This document shows positions 25,850 through 34,507 of a stretch of 53,981 bases of DNA, piece by piece (position 1 is the first letter of the stretch; each line of letters opens with the position of its first letter). The stretch spans positions 3,414-57,394 of the forward strand of contig FODP01000036.1 of NCBI GenBank assembly GCA_900110395.1. The letters run 5' to 3'. The position numbers and the translations under genes were made by a program. The notes under the pieces are model-generated. The model had not been told where the DNA came from. It did no database searches and saw only the letters and a list, made by a program, of their open reading frames with translations. The DNA is from Rhodospirillales bacterium URHD0017. GTDB taxonomy: Bacteria > Pseudomonadota > Alphaproteobacteria > Reyranellales > Reyranellaceae.

Positions 25850-27334
25850 ATGGCCATCGACCTCGTCCGCCGCTACTCCGCCGCGGCCTGGCGGCACCGC
25901 TGGAAGGCCGTGGCGCTGATCTGGCTGGTGGCGCTGCTTGGCTGGACCGGCGTGCGCACGCTGCCGGACCGCTACGTCTCCACCGCGCGCATTTATGCCG
26001 ACGCCGACGCTGTGCTCGGCATGCTGCTGCGCGGCATCGCCATGGACAATTCCCCCGCCGCGCAGGTCGAGGTGCTTCAGCGCACCTTGGTTAGCCGCCC
26101 CAACCTCGAAAGGCTGGTGGACCGCTCGGCGCTGTCCCAACGCGTTGCCGCTGGCGCGGATCGCGAGAAGACCATCGATGCGCTGGCCCGCGACCTCCGC
26201 TTCGGCATCCAAGCGCGCAACCTGTTCACCGTTGAGTATGTCGACACCGATCCGCTCGTCGCGCATGGCGTGGTTCAGCAAGTTGTGGACCTGTTCCTCG
26301 AACTGGCCAGCGGCTCCGACCGCCGCCAAATGGGCAATGCCCGCGCCTTCCTGGTGCAGCAGCTCGCCGTGTATGAACAGCAGCTGCGCGAGGCAGAGCG
26401 GCGCCGCGCGGAATTCACCACGCGCTATCAGGATTTGCTCGCGTTGAACGGCAGCGTCTCGCGGCTCGATGCCGTGCGCGCGCGCATCGAGACGATGCGG
26501 GGCGAATTGGCAGATAAGATCAGCCTTCGCACCCTGCTGCTGCAGCAAATCGACGCTTTACCCGAGATACCCGCCGGTGGTGCAGCCGCTGTTGCCTCCG
26601 CACCCGCGGCCGAGGCAGAGCAGCGCTTGATAATCCTGCGCCAGCGTTACACCGAGCAGCACCCGGACGTAGCCGCGGCGCGCGCCGCCGTTGCGGCTGC
26701 CCGTGCAGTGAGCGGCACCAATCGCACCGCCGCCGGCACGACGAGCGCTAACCCGGCGCGCGAGCAGCTGCTCGTGCGCCTCGTCGATACCGCCTCCCAG
26801 ATCGCCTCGCTGGAACGCCAGCTGCGCGACCTGGAGGCGCAAAGTAGCCGGCTGGAGGAGATGGCGCGCAACGCGCCCGAGGTACAGGCGCAATTCGCCA
26901 ATCTCGATCGCGACTACAACATCATCCGCCGCAACTACGAGGAATTGCTGGCCCGCCGAGAGTCGGTGAATATCGCGGAGGCCGCGCGCACCGGCGGCGA
27001 CCGCGTGACGCTCGAAGTGGTTGATCCGCCGACCATGCCGACCGTCCCAACCAGTCCCAAGCGCCTGCTGCTGGCGGCTGGGGTATTGCTGGCGGCGCTC
27101 GGTGCCGGCGGCGCGCTGCTCTTCCTCCATATCCAGTTCGACACCAGCATCTATACGCTGCGCGAGCTGCGCGGCATCGGCCTGCCGGTGCTCGGCGCCC
27201 TCTCCGCCCCACCGCGCAGCCGGCTGCGCAGGGCAGATCTCGTGCTCCTCTTCCTCTGCCTGCTGCCACTTCCTCTCGGGCTCGTCGTTGTGGCCCTGGG
27301 ACCTCTCAACCTCCTAGCGAGGTTCGCCGTATGA
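25850..27334 (+). CDS. XrtA-system chain length determinant protein (Wzz/GNVR family)
   Basis: 494 aa, ATG 25850. It has an N-terminal membrane helix (VALIWLVALLGWTGV), the Wzz-type YVSTARIYAD segment, and a long periplasmic coiled-coil region rich in Arg, Glu and Ala (residues ~160-360). The GNVR-like stretch DYNIIRRNYEELLARRESV (~358) precedes PTSPKRLLLAAGVLLAALG, the second helix, and a C-terminal third hydrophobic segment. Inner-membrane co-polymerase that sets EPS chain length and works with the neighbouring kinase-like ATPase. Stop overlaps the next start by four bases (ATGA). Confidence 0.92.
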   Translation: MAIDLVRRYSAAAWRHRWKAVALIWLVALLGWTGVRTLPDRYVSTARIYADADAVLGMLLRGIAMDNSPAAQVEVLQRTLVSRPNLERLVDRSALSQRVAAGADREKTIDALARDLRFGIQARNLFTVEYVDTDPLVAHGVVQQVVDLFLELASGSDRRQMGNARAFLVQQLAVYEQQLREAERRRAEFTTRYQDLLALNGSVSRLDAVRARIETMRGELADKISLRTLLLQQIDALPEIPAGGAAAVASAPAAEAEQRLIILRQRYTEQHPDVAAARAAVAAARAVSGTNRTAAGTTSANPAREQLLVRLVDTASQIASLERQLRDLEAQSSRLEEMARNAPEVQAQFANLDRDYNIIRRNYEELLARRESVNIAEAARTGGDRVTLEVVDPPTMPTVPTSPKRLLLAAGVLLAALGAGGALLFLHIQFDTSIYTLRELRGIGLPVLGALSAPPRSRLRRADLVLLFLCLLPLPLGLVVVALGPLNLLARFAV

Positions 27335-28383
27335 GCGCTTCCATCCCTCGGCGTTCCCACCTGGTCGAGCGTGCCGCGGACGCAGCCCGCATCGCGATCG
27401 CGGACGACGGGCGTCGCCACTTGGTCGAGCGGGCCGCCGATGCAGCCCGCGTCGCCATGGCGAACGATACGTCCCTCGCCCGCGCGCCGCGGCCGCCTCT
27501 GGCGCCGGTGGAGGCGATCCCTGCGGTGGAGGCGATCCCTGCGGTGGTTGAGGAGGCGATCCCTGCGGTGGTTGAGGAGGCGGTCCCTGCGGTGGTTGAG
27601 ACGGTGGTGGTGCCGCCTCTCCACAGCCAGTTCGCTGGCTTGCTCGGCCACAACGAGCCAGCGCCGGTCACACGCGCCCTGCTGCGGCGCGCCGGCCTGG
27701 TCGACGAGGCTTGCCATACGCGGGAGGAGATTGCGCTGGTTCGCGAGCAGGTGCTGCGCAACGTCGATGCCACTCCTTCGGCCGAGGGGCGGCAGGCGCG
27801 GCTGGTGGTGATCACCAGCTCCCGCAGCGGCGAGGGCAAGTCTTTCGCCGCGCTGAATCTCGCCGCGAGCATCGCCGAAGGGGCGCATCGCCCCGTCATC
27901 CTGGTGGATGCCCAGCAGGGTGCTGGCTCGCTCTCCACTCTTCTCGGTCTGCGCGCCGCGCCGGGCCTCGCGCAGTTGCGCGGCACGGACGGCCCCGACC
28001 CCGTCGGGTTGCTGCGGCGCACCGAAGTCCCCGGCCTGTTTGTCCTGCCGTATGGCATGGCCGGACCATCCGGCGCACAGGGCAGTGCCATGGCGGCGGC
28101 GCTGCTTAATCTCGCCGGGCGGTTGTCGGACCACATCGTCGTCCTTGATACGCCGGCCTGCATGGAATCCAGTATCGCGGGTTTAGTTGCTGCGGTGGCC
28201 GGCCAGATTGTGCTAATGGTGGAGGCGGAACGCACCAAGCGACCGGAGATGGAAGCAGCCCTCGACATCCTTGATGCCTGCCCGACGCTACAACTCCTGC
28301 TGAACCGTTTGGCGCTGAGAGTCAGCGATCGGTTCAGAGGGCCCGCCGCGCGCGCGGAGGATGTGGCGGTCGGTGCCCACTAA
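27331..28383 (+). CDS. XrtA-associated tyrosine-autokinase-like ATPase with degenerate active site
   Basis: 350 aa, ATG 27331. The first ~95 residues are repeats: two copies of a 20-residue unit (HLVERAADAAR...) and an EAIPAVVE-type array. The BY-kinase domain has a good Walker A (SSRSGEGKSFAALNLA, ~163-178) and Walker B (VVLDTP, ~270). Walker A' reads VILVDAQQG instead of the usual VxxDxDxR, losing the second Asp and the Arg. The C-terminus (RVSDRFRGP...VGAH) has no tyrosine cluster. It may bind ATP without autophosphorylating and act as a partner of the chain-length protein. Overlaps its neighbours on both sides (4 and 23 bases). Confidence 0.85.
   Translation: MSASIPRRSHLVERAADAARIAIADDGRRHLVERAADAARVAMANDTSLARAPRPPLAPVEAIPAVEAIPAVVEEAIPAVVEEAVPAVVETVVVPPLHSQFAGLLGHNEPAPVTRALLRRAGLVDEACHTREEIALVREQVLRNVDATPSAEGRQARLVVITSSRSGEGKSFAALNLAASIAEGAHRPVILVDAQQGAGSLSTLLGLRAAPGLAQLRGTDGPDPVGLLRRTEVPGLFVLPYGMAGPSGAQGSAMAAALLNLAGRLSDHIVVLDTPACMESSIAGLVAAVAGQIVLMVEAERTKRPEMEAALDILDACPTLQLLLNRLALRVSDRFRGPAARAEDVAVGAH
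27358..27477 (+). repeat. Two tandem 60-bp repeats in the kinase-like gene
   Basis: Units at 27358-27417 and 27418-27477 both encode HLVERAADAARxAxAxD with mostly synonymous differences. Likely arose by in-frame slippage or unequal crossing over. Confidence 0.8.
27508..27606 (+). repeat. 18/24-bp tandem repeats in the kinase-like gene
   Basis: Two 18-base units encoding VEAIPA (27508-27543) are followed by 24-base units encoding VVEEAIPA (27544-27591) and a partial one. All are multiples of three, so copy-number changes would keep the frame. The product is a proline-containing acidic linker. Confidence 0.8.
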
Positions 28384-30172
28384 GCCTGACGTCGCCCTTC
28401 CCGTCAGCCTGTTGGCGGCGTTGCTGGTCGCCTCGCCCGTTGCCGCGCAGATCGTCCCACCAGCGCGGGGCACGACACCCGTTGTCACAGGCGACACCGC
28501 GCCGGTGACGCCGGCTGTTACTGGAGACCCCACCGTCACGCCGCGTGCCACGCCTGCCCTGGAATCTCCCGCCCTCGGCCCGCTGAGCGCCCCCGACGTC
28601 CCGATCAACCGTCCCCTCCCAGGCGGTGTCCTGCCAGGCTTTGCGAACACAGCGCCGGGCCTCGGAGTCGCCGGCGTCGGCACACCCTTCGACCTTGGCA
28701 ACCGGCCTTACGCAATCCGGCCCTCGATCAGCGTCGAGGTCCTGGGCACCAACAATGTGTTCCAGACGCCCGTCCCCGCCAGTGACATTGTCACCACCAT
28801 CGCGCCGACCCTCGAAGCAGCGATCGATACGACGCGCCTGAACGGCACTCTCCGCTATACGCCGGCAGTGAACCTTTACGCCACCTATTCCGCCAACGAC
28901 GGCGTGAGTCAGGTCGGCGACGGGCGGCTCCTCGCCGCCGTTGTACCCGGGCTCTTCTATGTCGACTTGCGCGGGGCGGCGAGCATGGTGCCAACGCTCG
29001 CCGGTTACATCCCGGGCAGCGGGCAGCTCGTCGCCGGGAGCGACATCATGCAAACCTACACCGCGCAGGTCACGCCTTTCCTGGTGCACCGGCTCGGAAG
29101 CGCGGCGACAGTGGAGGCCGGCTATTCTTTCCAGTATGCCGCGCAGAACTCCGGCAGTTTCACCCAAAGCAACTCGCTCAGCGCGCCCGAAAACTACGTG
29201 GCCAATCGCGGCTTTGCGGTAGTGCGCAGCGGCGAGGATTTCGGTCGGCTGGCGCTGCAGGCGCGTGCCGACGGCACCAAGTACGCCGGCAATGGCATCT
29301 ATGACGACGCGCACCGCTTCATCACCGCACTCGAGACACGCTACGCCATTCTTCACAGCGTCGCCCTCCTCGGCGAGATCGGCTATGAAAACCAGGAATA
29401 TTCCGGTACCAACCCGTTCAGCATAAGCGATGCGGTCTGGTCCGTTGGGCTGCGATTGACGCCGCGGCCCGATTCAATCGTGGTTGTCAAATATGGCCAC
29501 CAAAACGGCTTCAATTCCTTCTACCTGAATGCGGGCGTGGCTCTCGGCGGGCGGACCGATCTCTTCGCCACCTACAGGGAAACGCTCGCCACGACGCTCA
29601 CTCAGGCCCAGGATCTACTCGCCACCACCACCGTGGATGCGCTTGGTAATCCGGTGGACAGCCAGTCTGGCGCTCCGGTCGTGCTGATCAATTCCTTTCT
29701 CGGCTTGTCCGACACGCTCTATCGCATGCGCGTCGGCACGGTGTCGCTGCGTTACCAATGGCCGCGCGATGTCCTCACGCTTTCCGGCACTTGGCAAAGC
29801 CAGGAGCCCATCACCTCTGCCATTAACACCGGTCCCCTCTCCACCACGGTCGGGGCCTTTGCGACTTTAAGCTGGGCGCACGACCTCACGCCGCGCACCA
29901 CCGCGGTGGCGACGGCGCAGTATGGGCACCTCTACGGGCTATCCGGCCTCGGGCAATCCGGCTTCGCGCAACCCGGCTTCGCGCAACCCAACTTCTCGCA
30001 ACCCAGCGGGGACTCGGATACCTATGCTTTGGCGGCAACCCTAATGCACCAGCTGACCGAAAAGGTCAGCGGCAGCATACAGGTCGCCTGGACCAACCTC
30101 ACCTATCCGGGAGCGGCGAACCAGGGCTATTCGCAGGGTGTCATCCGCGCCAGCTTGCGCCGAACCTTCTGA
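28361..30172 (+). CDS. XrtA-system outer-membrane beta-barrel protein
   Basis: 603 aa from ATG 28361; GTG 28373 is an alternative better spaced from GGAGG (28356-28360). The gene overlaps the 3' end of the kinase-like gene. Signal peptide: VALPVSLLAALLVASPVAAQ. A proline/threonine-rich linker (~30-110) is followed by ~480 residues of alternating short strands (SISVEVLGTNNVFQTP..., VEAGYSFQYA, FRRYGH-like strands) ending in an aromatic C-terminal RRTF, as outer-membrane barrels do. A short GFAQP repeat lies at ~530-545. It matches the barrel protein that regularly follows the kinase in XrtA EPS operons, presumed to help EPS cross the outer membrane. Confidence 0.85.
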   Translation: MWRSVPTKPDVALPVSLLAALLVASPVAAQIVPPARGTTPVVTGDTAPVTPAVTGDPTVTPRATPALESPALGPLSAPDVPINRPLPGGVLPGFANTAPGLGVAGVGTPFDLGNRPYAIRPSISVEVLGTNNVFQTPVPASDIVTTIAPTLEAAIDTTRLNGTLRYTPAVNLYATYSANDGVSQVGDGRLLAAVVPGLFYVDLRGAASMVPTLAGYIPGSGQLVAGSDIMQTYTAQVTPFLVHRLGSAATVEAGYSFQYAAQNSGSFTQSNSLSAPENYVANRGFAVVRSGEDFGRLALQARADGTKYAGNGIYDDAHRFITALETRYAILHSVALLGEIGYENQEYSGTNPFSISDAVWSVGLRLTPRPDSIVVVKYGHQNGFNSFYLNAGVALGGRTDLFATYRETLATTLTQAQDLLATTTVDALGNPVDSQSGAPVVLINSFLGLSDTLYRMRVGTVSLRYQWPRDVLTLSGTWQSQEPITSAINTGPLSTTVGAFATLSWAHDLTPRTTAVATAQYGHLYGLSGLGQSGFAQPGFAQPNFSQPSGDSDTYALAATLMHQLTEKVSGSIQVAWTNLTYPGAANQGYSQGVIRASLRRTF

Positions 30173-30181
30173 GGCAACGCA

Positions 30182-31162
30182 ATGGATCTCGACGTGTACG
30201 GCTTCCGCGAGCCGCCCTTCCGGATGACGCCCGATGTGCGGCTGTTCTTTCCAAGCACGGCGCACAGTCGGGCCTATTCGCATCTGCTCTACGGCCTGTC
30301 GCAGCGCGAGGGCTTCGTTGTTGTCACCGGCGAGGTGGGCGCTGGCAAGACCACCCTGATCGAACGGCTCTGCGCCGAATTCGCCACCCAGGGCCATGCC
30401 ATGGCTCGGGTGATGACGACACAGGTCGAGCCCGCGGAGCTGCTGCGCCTCGTCGCCATCGCCTTCGGCGCCCCGGCCGAGGGCGGCAAGGCTGAGTTGC
30501 TGCAGGGCATTATCGCGGCGCTGCGCCGCGGCGTTGCTGAAAGGGGCCGGCGGCAGATCCTGATCGTGGACGAGGCGCAGGCTCTGCCGATCGCCTCGCT
30601 CGAGGAGCTGCGCATGCTTTCCAACGTGACCGAGGGCGCGCATGCGTTGCTGCAGGTGCTGCTGCTGGGTCAGCCGCAATTGCGCCATACCCTGGCCCGG
30701 CCGGATCTCGACCAGCTCCGCCAGCGCATCCTCGCCGCCTATCACCTCGCCGCCCTGACGCGGGAGGAGACGCATCTATACGTCCGACACCGCATGACCT
30801 CGGTAGGCTGGACCGGCCATCCCGCCTGGGACAAGACGGCGCTTGACTTGGTGCACGAGCATTCCGGAGGCATCCCGCGCCGGATCAACCGGCTCTGCAC
30901 GCGGGTGCTGCTGGCCGGGGCACTCGAACATGCCACGGTGCTGACCGCCGAACTGGTCGACTTCACCGCCGAGGAGCTGACGCAAGATCTCGGAACGATC
31001 TGCGCCGAGGCTCCGGCGCCCCAACGCGCGGAAAACGGCGCCGTGTTGCGTGCGCTTACCGAGCGCGTGGGCGAGCTCGAACGCGGAGTGGTGCCGCGCC
31101 AACGCATGGGGCGCCTGCAGAAGTTGTGGACTCAGTTCGCCACTCTGAGTAGCCGCGCATGA
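30182..31162 (+). CDS. XrtA-associated ExeA-like AAA ATPase
   Basis: 326 aa, ATG 30182. Start MDLDVYGFREPPFRMTPD and SRAYSHLLYGL are the family's N-terminal signature. Walker A GEVGAGKTT (~50-58), Walker B ILIVDEAQ (~127), sensor GQPQLRHTL (~160), RI..AYHLAALT and HSGGIPRRINRLC follow. Cytoplasmic ATPase always found with the XrtA chain-length and kinase genes; its exact task is unknown, perhaps energising or regulating assembly. Ends four bases into the deacetylase gene (ATGA). Confidence 0.92.
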   Translation: MDLDVYGFREPPFRMTPDVRLFFPSTAHSRAYSHLLYGLSQREGFVVVTGEVGAGKTTLIERLCAEFATQGHAMARVMTTQVEPAELLRLVAIAFGAPAEGGKAELLQGIIAALRRGVAERGRRQILIVDEAQALPIASLEELRMLSNVTEGAHALLQVLLLGQPQLRHTLARPDLDQLRQRILAAYHLAALTREETHLYVRHRMTSVGWTGHPAWDKTALDLVHEHSGGIPRRINRLCTRVLLAGALEHATVLTAELVDFTAEELTQDLGTICAEAPAPQRAENGAVLRALTERVGELERGVVPRQRMGRLQKLWTQFATLSSRA

Positions 31163-32025
31163 GTTCGCTTTGCAATGCGATGTCTGTCGACGTGGAGGAC
31201 TGGTTCCAGGTGCAGGCTTTCGCCGGCGTCATCTCGCGCGAAAGCTGGGACGCGTGCGAGCGACGCGTGGAGGCAAACACCCATCGCGTGCTTGACCTCT
31301 TTGCCGCCGCCGATGTGTGCGCCACCTTCTTCACCCTGGGCTGGGTGGCCGAACGGTACCCGGCGCTGATCCGCCGCATCGTCGCGGAGGGTCACGAGTT
31401 GGCAAGCCACGGCCATGGCCACGAACAGGTAAATACCATCGGCGAGGCCGCTTTCCGTGCCGACATCCGACGCGCTCGAGCCATCCTGCAGGATGCCGGC
31501 GGCGTGCCGGTGATCGGCTATCGCGCCCCGACCTTCTCGATCAGCGCGAGGCACACCCCCTGGGCGCATGCGGTGCTGGCCGAGGAGGGCTACCGCTACT
31601 CCTCGTCGATTTTCCCAGTACGCCACGACCTCTATGGCGACCCTGATGCACCGCGCCGGCCGCACCGGCCGCGCCCGGACGGCGTCGCGGAGATCCCCAT
31701 GACGACGGTCCGCGCCTTCGGGCGCAGCCTGCCCTGCGCTGGAGGCGGCTGGTTCCGCCTGCTGCCCTATAGGCTGACGCGCAGCGGGCTGCGCCGCGTC
31801 AACGCCACCGAAGGCCAACCCGGTGTCTTCTACTTCCATCCCTGGGAGATCGACCCCGACCAGCCGCGCGCCGAAGGAGCCGGGCGGCTCTCGCGCTTCC
31901 GCCACTATGTCGGGCTGCGCGAGACGGAAGGGCGGTTGGTGCGGCTCTTGCGCGACTTTCGCTGGGGCCGAATGGACGAGGTATTCCGCGCCGCAATTGG
32001 CGCGCCGCATCTCGAGGCGGCCTGA
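31159..32025 (+). CDS. XrtA-system polysaccharide deacetylase
   Basis: 288 aa, ATG 31159. NodB-type motifs are MSVDVEDWFQV (catalytic base and metal Asp), ATFFTLGWVAERYP, GHELASHGHGHEQV (metal His pair), YRAPTFSI, and the C-terminal FYFHPWEIDPDQP, as in the DUF3473-containing deacetylases of XrtA loci. It removes N-acetyl groups from amino sugars in the polymer. No clear signal peptide, which is usual for this subfamily. One base separates its stop from the FemAB start. Confidence 0.92.
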   Translation: MSSLCNAMSVDVEDWFQVQAFAGVISRESWDACERRVEANTHRVLDLFAAADVCATFFTLGWVAERYPALIRRIVAEGHELASHGHGHEQVNTIGEAAFRADIRRARAILQDAGGVPVIGYRAPTFSISARHTPWAHAVLAEEGYRYSSSIFPVRHDLYGDPDAPRRPHRPRPDGVAEIPMTTVRAFGRSLPCAGGGWFRLLPYRLTRSGLRRVNATEGQPGVFYFHPWEIDPDQPRAEGAGRLSRFRHYVGLRETEGRLVRLLRDFRWGRMDEVFRAAIGAPHLEAA

Positions 32026-32026
32026 C

Positions 32027-33073
32027 ATGCCGGTCCGCATCCGCCCCCTCGACGAGACCAACGCTGCCGCTTGGGATGCCTTTGCGCGCGCCCAACCGGA
32101 GGGCAGCTTCTTCCACCTTTCAGCCTGGGCGCGGGTGATTGCGCAGAGCTTCGGCCACGCGACCCATTACGCGCTGGCTGAACAGGATGGCGCGGTGGTC
32201 GGCGTGCTGCCGCTGGTGCGCATGAAGACTCTGCTGTTCGGCGACCTGCTCGCTTCCACGCCCTACTGCGTCTACGGCGGCGCGTTAGCCGCCACGCCAG
32301 AGGGCGCCGCCGCCCTCGATGAGTATGCCTTTCAGCTGCAGGCGAAGCTCCGTACGCCCTGCCTGGAATATCGCCGCTTCGGCGCCGCCGATCCGGGCTG
32401 GGTGGAACGGCCGGCGCTTTACTACACCTTCCGCAAGCCGATCGCCGCCATAACCGGCGACGACGCCAAGGACATGGCCGCCAACATTCCGCGCAAGCAG
32501 CGCGCCGAGGTTCGCAAGGCTTCGAAGCGCGGCCTCGAGATCCACACCCACCGCGATGTCGATGCGCTTTTCCGCGTCTATGCGGAAAGCGTGCGCAACC
32601 TCGGCAGCCCGGTCTTCCCTAAGCGGTATTTCCGCGCGCTGCTCGAGGCCTTCCCCGAGGAATCCGATATTACCACGGTGCTGCATAACGGCCGGGCGGT
32701 TGCCTCGGTCCTCTCCTTCCATTTCAAGCAGGAGGTACTGCCCTATTACGGCGGCGGCACGCGGGAAGCGCGAGGCCTCGCCGCCGCCGATGTGATGTAT
32801 TGGGAAGTGATGCGCCGCGCTGCGCAGGACCGTGGCGCCACGATGTTCGATTTCGGTCGCAGCAAGGCCGATACCGGCGCCTTCGCCTTCAAGAAGAATT
32901 GGGGCTTCGAGCCGGAGCAGCTTCACTACTGCTATCGGCTCGCACCGGGCGCGCAGGTGCCGGACAACAACCCAAACAACCCAAAGTACCGCTACTTCAT
33001 CTCGGCCTGGAAGCGCCTGCCTTTGGCGGTGGCCAACGTGATCGGCCCGCGTCTGGTGCGCGGCCTTGGCTGA
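32027..33073 (+). CDS. FemAB-like GNAT-fold protein, XrtA/PEP-CTERM-associated
   Basis: 348 aa, ATG 32027. FemAB signatures include SAWARVIAQSFGH, LPLVRMKTLLFGD, PRKQRAEVRKASKRGL, YYGGGTREARGLAAADVMYWEVM and MFDFGRSKADTGAFAFKKNWGF. Relatives in peptidoglycan synthesis transfer amino acids from aminoacyl-tRNA. In EPS loci the protein is thought to attach an amino acid or acyl group to a sugar (inference). Start overlaps nothing, but the gene sits between two tightly packed neighbours, so it belongs to the same operon. Confidence 0.92.
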   Translation: MPVRIRPLDETNAAAWDAFARAQPEGSFFHLSAWARVIAQSFGHATHYALAEQDGAVVGVLPLVRMKTLLFGDLLASTPYCVYGGALAATPEGAAALDEYAFQLQAKLRTPCLEYRRFGAADPGWVERPALYYTFRKPIAAITGDDAKDMAANIPRKQRAEVRKASKRGLEIHTHRDVDALFRVYAESVRNLGSPVFPKRYFRALLEAFPEESDITTVLHNGRAVASVLSFHFKQEVLPYYGGGTREARGLAAADVMYWEVMRRAAQDRGATMFDFGRSKADTGAFAFKKNWGFEPEQLHYCYRLAPGAQVPDNNPNNPKYRYFISAWKRLPLAVANVIGPRLVRGLG

Positions 33074-33077
33074 GCAC

Positions 33078-34298
33078 ATGGGCAGGCCGCGGCTTTTGTT
33101 CCTTGCGCATCGCATCCCCTACCCCCCCGACAAGGGGGAGAAGATCCGCGCTTGGCACATGCTGGAGCATCTGGCACGGGACTGGGCGGTGGATCTCGGC
33201 TGCCTGGTGGACGATCCGGCAGACGCCCAGCATTTGTCCGTGCTGCGGGGCTGCTGCGCGGAGGTCCATGCCGCACCGGTGACGCGCAGTGGGCGCATCG
33301 CGCGCACCCTGTTCGGCACGCGGCCCGGAGAGCCGTTGAGCCTCGCCTGGTTCCACGAACCCGGCCTCGCGCGCTGGGTGCGCGCCGGCCTCGGCGCGCG
33401 GCGCTACGAGGCGGTGCTGGTCTATTCCTCGGCCATGGCGACCTATGTACCGCCGGGGCCCGGCGGGCCGCTGCGTATCCTCGACATGGTGGACGTGGAT
33501 TCCGAGAAATGGCGCGCCTACGCCGCCTCGGCCGGCGGGCCGAAGCGGCTGGTCTGGGCGCGGGAGGCGCGCACCCTGCTGGCCTTCGAGCGGCGCGCCG
33601 CGGCGCAATTCGATCGCACCTTGCTGGTCTCGGCGCAGGAGGCGCAGACCTTCGCCACGCTCGCGCCCGAGGTGGCGTCGCGCATTGACTGGGTGGAGAA
33701 CGGCGTCGATGTCGCGCGCTTCGACCCGGAATGCAATTGGCCTGATCCCTATGCGGCCGAATCGCCCGCCATCGTCTTCACCGGCACCATGGACTACCGC
33801 CCGAATGTCGAGGCGGTGAGCTTTTTCGCCACCGAGGTGATGCCGCGCTTGGCGTCGCTCTCACCGGCGCCGCATTTCCACATCGTTGGGGCCAATCCAT
33901 CGACTGCCGTGCGGGCCCTGGCCGAATTGCCGCGCGTGCACGTCACGGGCAGCGTGCCGGATATGCGGCCCTACCTGGCCCATGCGGCGGTGGCAGTGGC
34001 ACCGCTGCGCATCGCGCGCGGCATCCAGAACAAGGTACTGGAGGCGATGGCCATGGCGCGCCCCGTGGTCGCCTCGCCGGAAGCGCATGAGGGCGTGCGG
34101 GCCGTTGCTGGGCGCGACCTGCTGGTGGCGGACGGCGCGGAAGCGATGGCAGCGGCGGTGACGCAAGTGCTGGCCGGCGGGATGCCCGGTCTGGGCACCA
34201 GAGCGCGCACCGCCGTGCTGGCGGGGTATGACTGGAAGGCCACGCTGGCGCGGCTGGACGACATCCTGAAGGCGGCATCGCAAATGAAGGCGGCCTGA
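33078..34298 (+). CDS. XrtA-associated glycosyltransferase family 4 (stp1-like)
   Basis: 406 aa from ATG 33078; a TTG at 33066 would overlap the FemAB stop. The N-terminus LLFLAHRIPYPPDKGEKIR is the hallmark of the sugar transferase that follows FemAB in exosortase A clusters. VDSEKWRAYA, WVENGVDVARFDP, FTGTMDYRPNVEAV, VHVTGSVPDMRPYLAHA and ARGIQNKVLEAMAMARPVVAS complete a GT4 fold. In full XrtA loci the exosortase gene usually lies close by; here the next gene is an acetyltransferase, after a 209-bp non-coding gap. Confidence 0.92.
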   Translation: MGRPRLLFLAHRIPYPPDKGEKIRAWHMLEHLARDWAVDLGCLVDDPADAQHLSVLRGCCAEVHAAPVTRSGRIARTLFGTRPGEPLSLAWFHEPGLARWVRAGLGARRYEAVLVYSSAMATYVPPGPGGPLRILDMVDVDSEKWRAYAASAGGPKRLVWAREARTLLAFERRAAAQFDRTLLVSAQEAQTFATLAPEVASRIDWVENGVDVARFDPECNWPDPYAAESPAIVFTGTMDYRPNVEAVSFFATEVMPRLASLSPAPHFHIVGANPSTAVRALAELPRVHVTGSVPDMRPYLAHAAVAVAPLRIARGIQNKVLEAMAMARPVVASPEAHEGVRAVAGRDLLVADGAEAMAAAVTQVLAGGMPGLGTRARTAVLAGYDWKATLARLDDILKAASQMKAA

Positions 34299-34414
34299 AG
34301 CCGGAATTGAGATGAAGGGTTCTCGGCCACCCTGGTGCGCCTTGAGTGCCGCTTGGCCTTGATTCGCGTTCGACCCGCCGGTCGCCCCCAGGCCTCTGTA
34401 ATGCGATCGTCCCC

Positions 34415-34434
34415 CCGCTCGGACTGTCGAGCGG
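34415..34434 (+). other. Stem-loop in the gap between the XrtA core and the amino-sugar module
   Basis: CCGCTCG and CGAGCGG form a perfect seven-base stem with a six-base loop about 75 bases before the acetyltransferase ATG. No T-run follows, so it is not a standard terminator. Possibly an mRNA-processing or stability element; it may be chance in GC-rich DNA. Confidence 0.25.
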
Positions 34435-34507
34435 AAGTGCAGGCACTCCGGGCTTGGACTTTGGTCTTACCCCTATTGCCCGATTGCGACAGAGCCAGCA
34501 AGAACAG

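Noticed and set aside
25409..26548. 379-codon minus frame opposite export and chain-length genes
   Set aside because: Shadow of two well-recognised genes.
27508..27606. Short tandem repeats considered as a CRISPR array
   Set aside because: Units are 18 or 24 bases, contiguous, without spacers, and lie in frame in a coding sequence.
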